Positions 18,675 to 28,211 of a stretch of DNA of 64,000 nt are shown piece after piece. The translations under genes and the position numbers were made by a program. Under the pieces are notes generated by a model. The model did no database searches, was not told the DNA's origin, and worked only from the letters and a program-made list of their open reading frames with translations. Within the stretch, counting starts at the first letter, position 1. Every line of letters begins with the position of its first letter. This stretch comes from Marinomonas flavescens (GTDB lineage: Bacteria; Pseudomonadota; Gammaproteobacteria; Pseudomonadales; Marinomonadaceae): the NCBI RefSeq assembly GCF_004352835.1, contig NZ_SJSB01000008.1:124001-188000 (forward strand), given 5' to 3'.

Positions 18675-20795
18675 ATGCTTTCAGATGAACTAAAAACACA
18701 AATTCACCTTGCTTACCGAGCCTCGCTGGAAGCAAAGTCCCATAAACCTAGAGTTGGTCAGCGTCAGATGATCGGCACAATCGCCCGTACTTTGGGAAAT
18801 ATAAAGCAAGGGAGCGAAGGTGAGCGGTTAGACGAAAAGCATGTGGCTGTTGTTGAGGCGGGGACGGGGACGGGTAAAACACTGTCTTATTGTCTGGCTG
18901 CCATTCCTATTGCAAAAGCGCGCGGCTTAAAGTTGATTATTTCAACGGCAACCGTGGCCTTACAAGAACAAATTCTCCATAAAGAATTGCCTGATCTTTT
19001 AGAGCATACCGAATTAAGTTTCAAATATACCTTAGCAAAAGGGCGTGGGCGTTATCTTTGTTTGAATAACTTGGAAGGTTTTCTGAGTTCTGAAGAGCAA
19101 GGTATAGAGGATATGTTTGCTGGGTTGTTTGAACAGCATCTTCAATCTGATGATATTAACACCGCGCTTTATCAAGAGATGGATGTTGCTTTATCTAAGG
19201 GTGAGTGGGACGGCGACAAGGATAATTGGTCTGGCATTATTAGGGATCAAGATTGGCGACGCTTGACTACGGATCATCAGCAGTGCACTAACCGCAACTG
19301 TGCTAATTACTCTGCGTGCCCGTTTTTTAAAGCACGCGGTGAAATTGAAGACGCGGATGTGATTGTTGCCAACCACGATTTAGTGCTTGCTGATTTATCG
19401 CTTGGTGGTGGGGCAATTTTAACGCCGCCGAAAGAAACTATTTATGTTTTCGACGAGGGGCATCATTTGCCTGATAAGGCAATCGGCCATTTCCGTCACG
19501 AGGTTCGTTTGCAACAAAGTATTACCTGGTTGCGACAGCTCGAAAAAAATCTAGTGAACTTAAAGCAAGAGTTGACCGATGACGTTAGCTTAACAGGGCA
19601 GTTGTTGCTTAAAATTCCTCAACAGATTCAAAGCATTGTCAATTTCATCCAGTACGCACAGCAAGGTTTAGCGCCTTATATTCAAGGCTTGGGCTTGGAT
19701 CAAGAGAATAATCAGCATCGTTTTGAGTTTGGTGTTATTCCTGATGAGTTGCGGCAGCTAGCCTATAGTTTGCAGACCTCCTATCAGAAGATTTTCAATA
19801 ATATTGAAAGTATTCAAGACGAATGCAAAAAAACCAAGCAAAACGAAGGGATGGGTGTGACGCCGGAAACTGCTGAAACCTGGCAGCCAATTTTGGGCGT
19901 TATATTGGGGCGTTTAGAGCAAAGTGTTGAGTTGTGGCGTTTATACTCGGCGGTCGATGATCAGAATTACCCACCGAACGCGCGCTGGTTAGTGGTTACA
20001 GGGCAAGGTATGGAGCAGGATATTGAATTAGGTGGTTCACCTATTTTAGCGGCCCATACATTGCGTCAGCAATTGTGGGATAAGTGTTTTGGGGCTATTG
20101 TTACCTCGGCGACATTGACTGCCCTAAACCAATTCCACCGATTTAATATGCGCTCAGGAGTGCCGCACGAAAGTGAGTATTTGCGAGTTTTAAGCCCATT
20201 TGATTTTCAGAAAAATGGTCTGCTGGTCATACCTGATATGGAAAATGAACCCAATCGGGTTGAACAGCATACACAAGAGATTGTTCAATATCTTGATAAA
20301 CAAGTAGATTCTAAGAAAGGCAGTTTAGTGCTATTCTCTTCGCGTCGGCAAATGGAGGAGGTGGCTAAATCTCTTTCTGCCGGATTGCAGGATATTCTAT
20401 TGATGCAAGGGGAGCAGTCAAAGCGCGTTATTTTAGATTCGCACAAGGCGCGTATTGATGATGGTAAGGGCAGTTTACTGCTTGGGCTCGCAAGCTTTGC
20501 CGAAGGGGTGGATTTACCTGGTGATTATTTAACGTGTGTTTATATCGCAAAAATTCCGTTTGCCGTGCCTGATGATCCAGTAGAGGCAACGTTAGCAGAA
20601 TGGATTCAAAAGCGTGGTGGGAATCCATTCATGGAGATCACCATTCCAGATGCATCATTACGCTTAGTGCAGGCGACGGGTAGGTTGCTACGTAGCGAAT
20701 CAGATTCCGGCGAAATTCATATTTTGGATAAACGCTTGCGCACAAAACGATATGGGCAGCAGCTAATTAATAGCCTACCTCCTTACAGACAATAA
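18675..20795 (+). CDS. dinG: DinG-type ATP-dependent DNA helicase
   Basis: DinG is an iron-sulfur superfamily 2 helicase that unwinds R-loops, D-loops and forked DNA. The 706-residue protein has Walker A at residues 61-69 (EAGTGTGKT), a cysteine cluster for the iron-sulfur domain (CTNRNCANYSACPF plus an upstream YLCLNN), the DEGH box in VFDEGHHLPD, and C-terminal ATGRLLRSE. It starts 70 bases from lexA, with two LexA boxes between, so it should be damage-inducible. No terminator was seen after it. Confidence 0.93.
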   Translation: MLSDELKTQIHLAYRASLEAKSHKPRVGQRQMIGTIARTLGNIKQGSEGERLDEKHVAVVEAGTGTGKTLSYCLAAIPIAKARGLKLIISTATVALQEQILHKELPDLLEHTELSFKYTLAKGRGRYLCLNNLEGFLSSEEQGIEDMFAGLFEQHLQSDDINTALYQEMDVALSKGEWDGDKDNWSGIIRDQDWRRLTTDHQQCTNRNCANYSACPFFKARGEIEDADVIVANHDLVLADLSLGGGAILTPPKETIYVFDEGHHLPDKAIGHFRHEVRLQQSITWLRQLEKNLVNLKQELTDDVSLTGQLLLKIPQQIQSIVNFIQYAQQGLAPYIQGLGLDQENNQHRFEFGVIPDELRQLAYSLQTSYQKIFNNIESIQDECKKTKQNEGMGVTPETAETWQPILGVILGRLEQSVELWRLYSAVDDQNYPPNARWLVVTGQGMEQDIELGGSPILAAHTLRQQLWDKCFGAIVTSATLTALNQFHRFNMRSGVPHESEYLRVLSPFDFQKNGLLVIPDMENEPNRVEQHTQEIVQYLDKQVDSKKGSLVLFSSRRQMEEVAKSLSAGLQDILLMQGEQSKRVILDSHKARIDDGKGSLLLGLASFAEGVDLPGDYLTCVYIAKIPFAVPDDPVEATLAEWIQKRGGNPFMEITIPDASLRLVQATGRLLRSESDSGEIHILDKRLRTKRYGQQLINSLPPYRQ

Positions 20796-20897
20796 TAACT
20801 TACGAAAAGCAAGGGGTGATAAAGACTTATCATTTAGGTACACTCCACGCAAAGACACATAAACGTAAAAACACATAAGAAGCATATAGATTCCAAT

Positions 20898-22268
20898 ATG
20901 GAAAACCAAAAGACAGAACCTACATCAGAACAAACAGTAAAACCAAAGCGTCCTCGTCGCTCTAACAAGCGTTTTAAAGCAGAAAGTAAGCCCGCCAATG
21001 GGGTTTCTGATAAATCTGCTGAAGGTATTATCAATAAGCCGGTGGAAGGTGCTAAACAAAATAGCGGTACCTCAGTATGGTCTATTGATGATTTTAAAGT
21101 GGATGAAGTGGCGGATAAAACACGCTTTCATGATTTGAATTTACCGGATCGTGTGCTTAAGTCTATTTCAGAAATGGGATTTGAGTATTGCAGTGAGATT
21201 CAAGCGGAAACGCTACCGATTACTCTGAAAGGGTCTGACTTGATTGGTCAGGCGCAAACAGGAACGGGTAAAACAGCGGCCTTTTTGATCGCTATGATTA
21301 GTGATTTTCTAGATTATCCTTTGACGGAAAAGCGTGCAAATAATCTTGCTCGAGGCTTAATTATCGCGCCGACTCGTGAGCTTGCATTGCAAATCGCGGA
21401 AGAGGCTGTGAAATTAACGGCTAACTGTCATTTGAATGTTGTCGCACTCGTCGGTGGAATGAGCTACGAGAAGCAGAAGCAGCAGCTTGAAACTGAAAAT
21501 GTAGATATTTTAGTCGCTACGCCAGGTCGTCTATTAGACTTTGCGCGACATAAGAAAGTATTGCTTAGTCATGTCGAGTGTTTGGTTTTGGATGAAGCCG
21601 ATCGCATGCTGTCTATGGGATTTATTCCAGATGTTAAAAGCATTATTCGTATGACGCCACATAAAGAAAAGCGTCAAACTATGTTGTTTAGTGCAACCTT
21701 CCCAAAAGATATTCAAGCGTTGGCGACTCAGTGGACCTACTTTCCGAAAGAAGTGTCTGTTGTTCCCAAAGAAGCGACTAACCAAAATATCGATCAGGTG
21801 ATTTATACGGTTGAAGCAGAGCAGAAATGGCCCGTGCTTAGAAAGTTGATTGAAGACAATGGTAATCAGCGAACCATTATCTTTGCCAATCGTCGTGATG
21901 AAACGCGTGACTTGTATGAAAAACTTCGAAAAGCCAATATTAATTGCGCCATCTTGTCGGGCGAAGTGGCTCAAGATAAGCGTGTTAAAACGTTAAAAGG
22001 CTTTAAAGACGGTGTTATTCAAGTCTTGGTGGCGACCGATGTTGCGGGGCGTGGTATTCATGTCGACAACATTGAGCTTGTGGTTAACTATGCTTTGCCT
22101 GAAGATCCTGAAGATTATGTACACCGTATTGGTCGTACTGGTCGTGGTGGTGAAATGGGTAAATCTGTCAGCTTTGCCAGTGAAGACGATGCGTTCCTAA
22201 TTCCTGAAATCGAAAAGGTTGTTGGGGAAAGTATTCGCTGCGAATACATGGTTAACACGTCACTATAA
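20898..22268 (+). CDS. rhlB: DEAD-box RNA helicase, RhlB-like
   Basis: The 456-residue protein has an N-terminal Lys/Arg-rich extension of about 80 residues (KPKRPRRSNKRFK) that may bind RNA, then a DEAD-box core. The Q-motif region is MGFEYCSEIQAETLP, followed by AQTGTGKTAAF (motif I), PTRELALQ (Ia), VLDEADRML (II), SATFPK (III) and YVHRIGRTGRGGE (VI). From memory, the long N-terminal extension resembles the RhlB-annotated helicases of Pseudomonas. It could take part in RNA decay or ribosome assembly; assignment among DEAD-box paralogues is uncertain. Confidence 0.85.
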   Translation: MENQKTEPTSEQTVKPKRPRRSNKRFKAESKPANGVSDKSAEGIINKPVEGAKQNSGTSVWSIDDFKVDEVADKTRFHDLNLPDRVLKSISEMGFEYCSEIQAETLPITLKGSDLIGQAQTGTGKTAAFLIAMISDFLDYPLTEKRANNLARGLIIAPTRELALQIAEEAVKLTANCHLNVVALVGGMSYEKQKQQLETENVDILVATPGRLLDFARHKKVLLSHVECLVLDEADRMLSMGFIPDVKSIIRMTPHKEKRQTMLFSATFPKDIQALATQWTYFPKEVSVVPKEATNQNIDQVIYTVEAEQKWPVLRKLIEDNGNQRTIIFANRRDETRDLYEKLRKANINCAILSGEVAQDKRVKTLKGFKDGVIQVLVATDVAGRGIHVDNIELVVNYALPEDPEDYVHRIGRTGRGGEMGKSVSFASEDDAFLIPEIEKVVGESIRCEYMVNTSL

Positions 22269-22292
22269 CAATCGCTATCTAAGTGAGTGGCT

Positions 22293-23714
22293 ATGAAATT
22301 AGAACATCACTTTGCCGGATTAGGAGAGGCGTTTTATGCAAAAACGTCGATCCAACCCCTCCTCAAGCAGCGTTTGGTTGAGTTTAACCAAACGCTCGCT
22401 CATGCTTTATCCATTGATATTAAATCACCTCAAACTAAGCGTGTTTTAAGTGGCGAAGAGCCAGTCGAAGATGCCTTAAGCATGGTCTATGCGGGACATC
22501 AATTTGGCGGCTTTTCGCCGCAACTTGGTGATGGTCGCGGTGTTTTATTAGGTGAAATTCTCGATGATCAAGGGTGGCTTCACGACCTTCATATGAAGGG
22601 CGCAGGGCCGACGCCTTTTTCGCGTCGTGGTGATGGTCGAGCGGTTTTGCGTTCATGCATCAGGGAATATTTGGCCAGTGAGTTTATGCACGCCATGTCC
22701 ATTCCTTCGTCACGAGCGTTAGCGCTTTATGCTAGTTCTCAGGCGGTCTATCGTGAGCAACCTGAGCCGGGTGCCATGTTGTTGCGGACTGCACAAGGGC
22801 ACATTCGTTTTGGTCACTTCGAGTATTTCTTCTATCAAGGCAAAGAAACCGAATTAAATCAGCTTATCGACTATTGCTTGAAGCATTACTATCCAGACTG
22901 TCTGGCGTCTGATACGCCTCTGGAGAGTATGTTGATTCAAGTGGTGGAGCGTACCGCTAGAATGATCGCTAAGTGGCAGGCGGTTGGTTTTCAGCATGGC
23001 GTGATGAATACGGATAATTTTTCTTTCACAGGCGAAACCATAGATTATGGGCCATATGGCTTTATGGAAGATTATCAGCCTGATTGGGTGTGTAATCATT
23101 CGGATCATGAAGGGCGCTATGCTTTTTCACGTCAGCCAGGCATAGGCTTGTGGAATTTGAATTGCCTCATGCGATGCTTTTCAAAGCACCTTGAGCGTGA
23201 TCAGTTAATTGCGATCCTGCAGCATTATGAAATCGCATTGCAAACCCATTATGAAGCTTTGATGGCCGCTAAGCTTGGTTTGCCTGAGGGTCATAATGTG
23301 ACGAATTTACTGTCTTCTTTGTTTGCGATTCTGGTCGCTGAGAAAATGGATTACAGTCTGTTCTTCCGCTTATTGAGCCATTTGTTGCCTGACGAGTTCG
23401 ACCTTATCTTGGATGAGGTAGTCGACAGAGAACGAATGCGAGCCTGGTTGCTTGATTATCAACAAGCGAGGCTGGCGTTAGAGCAAGATTGGTCGCAAGT
23501 TAGTATAGCGATGCGACAAGTGAATCCTAAGTTTGTATTAAGGAATTACCTTGCCCATGAAGCGATTGAAGCGGCTGATCAGGGTGACTTTTTGCCTTTC
23601 CGGCGTTTGTTGTCAGTATTAAGTGCGCCTTTTGATGAGCATCAAGCCTGTGATCAGTTGGCGCAGCGCTCACCGGAGTGGGGGCGTTCGTTAGAAGTAA
23701 GCTGTTCCTCCTAA
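22293..23714 (+). CDS. selO: SelO/YdiU family protein adenylyltransferase
   Basis: SelO is a pseudokinase-fold enzyme that transfers AMP to proteins, linked to redox stress. The 473-residue protein has GDGRGVLLGE, HMKGAGPTPFSRRGDGRAVL, the inverted active-site block HGVMNTDNFSFTGETIDYGP, and ends in the conserved EVSCSS, whose C-terminal cysteine corresponds to the redox-active position (Sec in some homologues). The ATG at 22293 is preferred over a GTG at 22287. It lies 24 bases after the helicase gene. Confidence 0.93.
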   Translation: MKLEHHFAGLGEAFYAKTSIQPLLKQRLVEFNQTLAHALSIDIKSPQTKRVLSGEEPVEDALSMVYAGHQFGGFSPQLGDGRGVLLGEILDDQGWLHDLHMKGAGPTPFSRRGDGRAVLRSCIREYLASEFMHAMSIPSSRALALYASSQAVYREQPEPGAMLLRTAQGHIRFGHFEYFFYQGKETELNQLIDYCLKHYYPDCLASDTPLESMLIQVVERTARMIAKWQAVGFQHGVMNTDNFSFTGETIDYGPYGFMEDYQPDWVCNHSDHEGRYAFSRQPGIGLWNLNCLMRCFSKHLERDQLIAILQHYEIALQTHYEALMAAKLGLPEGHNVTNLLSSLFAILVAEKMDYSLFFRLLSHLLPDEFDLILDEVVDRERMRAWLLDYQQARLALEQDWSQVSIAMRQVNPKFVLRNYLAHEAIEAADQGDFLPFRRLLSVLSAPFDEHQACDQLAQRSPEWGRSLEVSCSS

Positions 23715-23751
23715 TAATTATTAGGTGTTATATTTTTGAAGAGAAGGGATG

Positions 23752-24783
23752 ATGAAAAAACAATCAGTATGTGTATTGGGTGGTGGTAGTTTCGGCACCG
23801 CATTGGCTAATATCATGGCGAACAATGGTCATCAAGTAAGTCAATGGATGCGTAACGAGCAGCAGGTTGAAGAGATTAATTTGACCGGGCTAAATAGTCG
23901 TTACTTGCCGAATGCGCCCTTGCATCAAGAATTGTTAGCCACTAGTAATTTAGAGCAGGCGATCAAGGAAAGTGACACTATCTTTGTTTCTATTCCGTCG
24001 AAGTCTTTTGAACAAGTTGTTGAGCGTATTGAGCCGCTATTAACGGCAGATAAAATACTCATTAGTACGACCAAGGGATTTAATCCAAATCGTTTTGAAC
24101 TTATGAGTGATATTTTGCGTCGTAACACAGTGACGCAAAAGATTGGCGTGCTAAGTGGTCCTAATTTAGCAAAAGAAATCGCTGTTGGGCACATGACGGG
24201 TTCGGTTATTGCGAGTGCTGATGAGTTGGTGCGGGCGCGTGTTATTGAATTGTTAAAATCCCCTACATTTCGCGTTTATGAAAACACTGACAGTACCGGA
24301 GTCGAGCTGGCTGGCGCGTTAAAGAATATTTACGCTATCGTCTGTGGTTTGGCAAAAGCTTTGCAAGTGGGTGAAAATACCATGGCAATGATTATGACGC
24401 GAAGTTTGGCAGAAATGAGTCGTTTTGCGGTGCATTTTGGTGCCAACCCGATGACGTTTCTTGGTTTGGCAGGAATGGGTGATTTGATAGCTACTTGTAC
24501 GTCACCGTTAAGCCGTAATTATCGGGTGGGCTATTTCATTGGTTCAGGAAAAAATTTACAAGCCGCCATCGAAGAGATTGGTGAAGTGGCTGAAGGGGTG
24601 AATACATTACGCATGGTGATAGAAGAGGCTAAAAAACATGGCCTTTACATGCCATTGGCAGAAGGCTTATCTAAGCTTCTTTTTGATAATGAAAAATTGG
24701 AAACGCTAATCGAATCTATGATGACTGGCGAACAAAAATGGGACGTCGAATTTGCGACGTATGAGGAGAATAAGCATGGCTAA
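23752..24783 (+). CDS. gpsA: Glycerol-3-phosphate dehydrogenase [NAD(P)+]
   Basis: GpsA reduces dihydroxyacetone phosphate to sn-glycerol-3-phosphate, the backbone of phospholipids; the acyl donors come from PlsX and the fab genes further right. The protein (343 residues) has the Rossmann motif LGGGSFGTALA at the N-terminus, GPNLAKEI, and the catalytic lysine in AGALKNIYAI. Two ATG codons stand side by side at 23749 and 23752; the second has better spacing from AGAAGGG. The next gene overlaps its 3' end. Confidence 0.95.
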   Translation: MKKQSVCVLGGGSFGTALANIMANNGHQVSQWMRNEQQVEEINLTGLNSRYLPNAPLHQELLATSNLEQAIKESDTIFVSIPSKSFEQVVERIEPLLTADKILISTTKGFNPNRFELMSDILRRNTVTQKIGVLSGPNLAKEIAVGHMTGSVIASADELVRARVIELLKSPTFRVYENTDSTGVELAGALKNIYAIVCGLAKALQVGENTMAMIMTRSLAEMSRFAVHFGANPMTFLGLAGMGDLIATCTSPLSRNYRVGYFIGSGKNLQAAIEEIGEVAEGVNTLRMVIEEAKKHGLYMPLAEGLSKLLFDNEKLETLIESMMTGEQKWDVEFATYEENKHG

Positions 24784-25054
24784 ACCAGGTTACGCAAACC
24801 AAGGGTTCTGGTTTCGATTAATTTTTATGTTGTTTTACTGGTGTGTGCTCAACGTGGCTATCACCGTTTTTGGTATCTTAGTCATTGTCGTTAGCTTAGT
24901 GAGACTACTCTCTCGTTCAGAGCCCGCGACGGTATCGACTTGGTTGCGCAGCGTAGGAGTGTTTGTCCGTCAGATTATTGACTTCCTTTCTTACCGTGAA
25001 GAAGAAAAACCTTTTCCGTTCCAGCCTTGGCCGAAAGGTACAAAGGATGAGTAA
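24776..25054 (+). CDS. DUF4389 family membrane protein
   Basis: The 92-residue protein has one long or two short hydrophobic helices (LIFMLFYWCVLNVAITVFGILVIVVSLVRLL in the middle of the chain) and a polar C-terminal tail. It resembles the DUF4389 family of small inner-membrane proteins. Its ATG lies inside the end of gpsA after GAGGAGAA, and its end overlaps sixA by eight bases, so gpsA, this gene and sixA are co-transcribed. Function is unknown. Confidence 0.82.
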   Translation: MAKPGYANQGFWFRLIFMLFYWCVLNVAITVFGILVIVVSLVRLLSRSEPATVSTWLRSVGVFVRQIIDFLSYREEEKPFPFQPWPKGTKDE

Positions 25055-25523
25055 GAAGAGACTGTATGTTTTACGCCATGGTAATGCATTTGCTCATGGT
25101 TATGAACGAGACGATCTTCGTGAATTGACTCCAGAAGGAGTGGATGAAGTGAAGCAAACGGCCCGCGCTTTTAAAGAGCGTGGAGAGCACTTAGATGCGG
25201 TGTTTGTGAGTCCTTATGTGCGTGCACAGCAAACGGCAGACTGCTTCTTAGAAACTTTGGGTCAGGTTGGGTTGGTGGCGCAGTCATGTCCGCTTATTAC
25301 GCCAAGTGGTAAAGAGTTGGATGTGGCTTTGTGGTTGAACGATCAAACAGCCGATTCTATATTGTTGATCACTCACCAGCCCTTTGCGCACCAATTGGTT
25401 GAGTTGTTGTGCGATGAGCCATTGTCGTCCCGTTTCGCTATGACAACAGCGGCATTGGCGGCGGTTGAAGGTGAGTTGTTTGCTACGGCGTGCTGTCAGT
25501 ATCGCTGGGCAATTGCTCGCTAG
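25047..25523 (+). CDS. sixA: Phosphohistidine phosphatase SixA
   Basis: SixA removes phosphate from histidine on phosphorelay or phosphotransferase proteins such as NPr. The 158-residue protein has the histidine-phosphatase signature LRHGNA near the N-terminus, SPYVRAQQTA and the second catalytic histidine in LLITHQPFAHQLV. The ATG at 25047 lies within the end of the DUF4389 gene. Its conserved neighbour gpsA suggests an old gene group. Confidence 0.9.
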   Translation: MSKKRLYVLRHGNAFAHGYERDDLRELTPEGVDEVKQTARAFKERGEHLDAVFVSPYVRAQQTADCFLETLGQVGLVAQSCPLITPSGKELDVALWLNDQTADSILLITHQPFAHQLVELLCDEPLSSRFAMTTAALAAVEGELFATACCQYRWAIAR

Positions 25524-25559
25524 TAAGTTGTGAAAAACGTTATAAAAAAGGACGTAAGT

Positions 25560-26420
25560 ATGGGGCGGGATGTTGTTTTTAATTTGGCGCATACCAATAT
25601 AGCCGGCATTCAACGGTTATCGCAGAATCCCTCGGCATTAAGGGTTTTGTCTTTGCATGGCTGGCTCGATAATGCCGCTAGCTTTCATTCTCTTTCCCCG
25701 CATTTTTCAGACTTTCATCACAGTGCATTAGACTTTGCAGGGCATGGTTTTTCTGATCATCGCCCGCAAGGTAGTTTTTATCACCTCTGGGATTATGTAT
25801 TAGACACGGTCAGTGTATTGAATCTCTCCAGCCAAAGTAGTTGGTTGGTGGGGCATAGTATGGGTGGCGCTGTGGCCATGATGGTGGCTGCGATTGTACC
25901 AGAAAAGGTACGGGGCTTAATTATTCTGGATAATATGGGGCCACAGACAAATAAGCCAGAAGACCGGGTAGCCACTCTGCAAAAATCTATCCGTAAAATG
26001 GCTAAGTATCGCTTGGATCGCTTTTCTCAATACCAGTCAAAAGAAGATATGGTGCAGGCGCGAATGAATGGTTTTACTTCTTTGTCTCATGAGGCGGCCT
26101 CCTTGTTGGTGGAGCGTGGGGTACGCCAACAAGAAAGTGTTTGGTCATGGCGACATGATGGCAAACTGACATTTCCTTCGCCATTTCGTATGGATGAGGC
26201 CAGTGTCGAGGCTTTTATTTCAGAAATTAAATGTCCGACATTAGCGTTAGTGGCTGAGCAAGGTATTTATAAGGATTCTGTTTCTTTGGTTGAAAAACGA
26301 GCCAGTCAATTTCCGTGGATTACGCTTAAATGGCTGGCTGGCAACCATCATTTTCATTTAGAACCGGAAACAGCGACGTCTGTTGCTGAAGAGATACAGG
26401 CATTTATTGATCTTAATTAA
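25560..26420 (+). CDS. Alpha/beta-fold hydrolase
   Basis: The 286-residue protein has the HGWLDNAASF oxyanion-hole block, the nucleophile elbow GHSMGGA (Ser), and the catalytic histidine in GNHHFHLE near the C-terminus. It resembles the broad esterase/epoxide-hydrolase/MhpC-like group; the substrate cannot be inferred. The ATG at 25560 is chosen because AAAAAGGA lies at good spacing; a GTG at 25530 is upstream in frame. It follows sixA closely and precedes a DUF4892 gene. Confidence 0.87.
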   Translation: MGRDVVFNLAHTNIAGIQRLSQNPSALRVLSLHGWLDNAASFHSLSPHFSDFHHSALDFAGHGFSDHRPQGSFYHLWDYVLDTVSVLNLSSQSSWLVGHSMGGAVAMMVAAIVPEKVRGLIILDNMGPQTNKPEDRVATLQKSIRKMAKYRLDRFSQYQSKEDMVQARMNGFTSLSHEAASLLVERGVRQQESVWSWRHDGKLTFPSPFRMDEASVEAFISEIKCPTLALVAEQGIYKDSVSLVEKRASQFPWITLKWLAGNHHFHLEPETATSVAEEIQAFIDLN

Positions 26421-26453
26421 TGATGGCGTTCTAATAAAAAAGGTAGGTATAAC

Positions 26454-27251
26454 ATGATCAGAATTAAGCAGGTGATGGTGGCTTGTTTTGCATTAGTCGT
26501 CACGTATGCCTTTGCCGATATTTCACATGTCGAGGCTTATCGCGGTGCTCAATTAGTTAAGAGTGACACCCAAGAAAATCAGTCGTTAGAAATTCCTCTT
26601 GGCAAAATTCAGCGCTCAGGCCGAGGTTGGGAGCCTGAGTCTGTATTGCGCGTCAAAGGGTCGGTGTTTCGTTCGCTTTATAAAATCGAGCGCAACGTGC
26701 CCCTAGAATCTGTCTTTGCTTACTACAAGGAGGCACTGCTTGCGCGCGGCCAGAAAGTGGTCTTCGAGTGTGAGAGTCGTAGTTGTGGAAGCAGCAATGC
26801 GTGGGCTAACAATTTTTTTAAGAATTATTTGTTGTACGGTGCAGACGATAGTCAGCTATTGATGGTAGTGCAGGATGATCATGATGATTATCAGATGATC
26901 TACATTAATCGTCGTGGTGCTGGCGATATCATGGTACGACTGGACAGTATTGCTTTGATGGCGTCGCAAGGCTCTGAGTTTGAGGTTGTTGCACAAATGG
27001 CGGTGGATGATTTTCCTAGAATTCGTCGTTTTCTGCGTGATTTACCGAGTGGTCAGCAGGTTGTCGGCTTTGTAAGTAGCAAAAAATCAGGGTCCGTGTC
27101 TTCGATTGAGCAAGGCGATCGTTATATTGAAGCGCTAACTTCTGGCATCGGCGTTCAATTAAGCCGACAGGTGCGTTTTATTAATGTAGCGGATATGGGG
27201 CGTGATGTACTGGGTCATAATCGTGTTTCGTTTGTGTATGTATCCCCTTAA
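26454..27251 (+). CDS. DUF4892 secreted protein
   Basis: The 265-residue protein has a cleavable signal peptide (VACFALVVTYAFA then DISHVEAY). After it comes the DUF4892-type region with GKIQRSGRGWEPESVLRVKG and ECESRSCGSSNAWANNFF, which holds a pair of cysteines likely to form a disulfide in the periplasm. Its C-terminus (SKKSGSVSSIEQGDRYIEAL) resembles the end of OmpA-like peptidoglycan-binding domains, but the key motif is not complete. Function is unknown. Confidence 0.82.
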   Translation: MIRIKQVMVACFALVVTYAFADISHVEAYRGAQLVKSDTQENQSLEIPLGKIQRSGRGWEPESVLRVKGSVFRSLYKIERNVPLESVFAYYKEALLARGQKVVFECESRSCGSSNAWANNFFKNYLLYGADDSQLLMVVQDDHDDYQMIYINRRGAGDIMVRLDSIALMASQGSEFEVVAQMAVDDFPRIRRFLRDLPSGQQVVGFVSSKKSGSVSSIEQGDRYIEALTSGIGVQLSRQVRFINVADMGRDVLGHNRVSFVYVSP

Positions 27252-27262
27252 TTGGATTGGTT

Positions 27263-28189
27263 ATGAAGAAGACTGTGTCCCTTGTTCTGGGTAGTGGTGC
27301 GGCGCGCGGAAATGCACATATAGGTGTTATACAAGCAATACAAGAGCGAGGTTACGAAATTATTAGTGTATCCGGCTGTTCTATTGGTTCTGTCATTGGT
27401 GGTGTGTTTGCTGCAGGTAAGTTGGAAGATTATAGTGAGTGGGCGCGTGGGCTTGATAAAGTGCGTGTGCTGCGAATGCTGGACATGTCTTTTCGACATG
27501 GTGCCTATATTAAGGGGGATCGATTTTTTCAAGTTATCTCGGATATGATTGGCACTCCAAATATTGAAACACTTCCAATTCCCTTTACGGCGGTGGCTGT
27601 TGATTTGTTAAATCAGAAAGAGTTTTGGTTTAACAAAGGTAGCTTGATCGATGCGATGAGGGCTTCTTCGGCCATACCTTCCATTGTTGCACCGGTTCAG
27701 CTGAATAATCGGGTGTATGTCGATGGTGGTGTGCTTAACCCATTGCCGATTATTCCAAGTGTTTCGGCAGGTGCTGATTATATTATTGCAGTTGATTTGA
27801 ATGGCCCAGCACAAGAGCTAACGACAGAAACATTGGTCGAAAAAAGTAATGAGCCAGAATGGTGGTCAAATGTAAAAGGTCTGTTTGGTAAACAACGAGC
27901 AGACGACGAGCTTGAAGTGCGCAGTGTTAATAAGAATAGTCCTGAGACCTGGGGAAGGTTGCAAACCATTAATATGATGTTTGAAACCATGCAAGAATCG
28001 CTGACGCAATATAAGCTGGCAGGTTACCCGCCAGACTTATTGATTTCAATTCCTAAAGATTTTGCCGCTTTTTATGAGTTCTGGCATGCTGCCGAGCTAA
28101 TTGACTTTGGCTACGATGTCGCTACTAAAGCGCTTGCAGAGCTAGAGTCTCCTAAAGAAACTTTCTATTCATTCCCCAAAGGCTACTAA
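27263..28189 (+). CDS. rssA: Patatin-like phospholipase, RssA type
   Basis: The 308-residue protein carries the patatin catalytic dyad: the oxyanion glycine loop LGSGAARGNAHIGV, the nucleophile in SGCSIGSVIG, and the aspartate in VDGGVLNPLP. Patatins are lipid acyl hydrolases; RssA-like members are cytoplasmic and of uncertain substrate. The ATG at 27263 is preferred over a TTG six bases upstream. It starts 11 bases after the DUF4892 gene and converges with maf. Confidence 0.87.
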   Translation: MKKTVSLVLGSGAARGNAHIGVIQAIQERGYEIISVSGCSIGSVIGGVFAAGKLEDYSEWARGLDKVRVLRMLDMSFRHGAYIKGDRFFQVISDMIGTPNIETLPIPFTAVAVDLLNQKEFWFNKGSLIDAMRASSAIPSIVAPVQLNNRVYVDGGVLNPLPIIPSVSAGADYIIAVDLNGPAQELTTETLVEKSNEPEWWSNVKGLFGKQRADDELEVRSVNKNSPETWGRLQTINMMFETMQESLTQYKLAGYPPDLLISIPKDFAAFYEFWHAAELIDFGYDVATKALAELESPKETFYSFPKGY

Positions 28190-28211
28190 TTATTGGCTAA
28201 TTATTTTTATT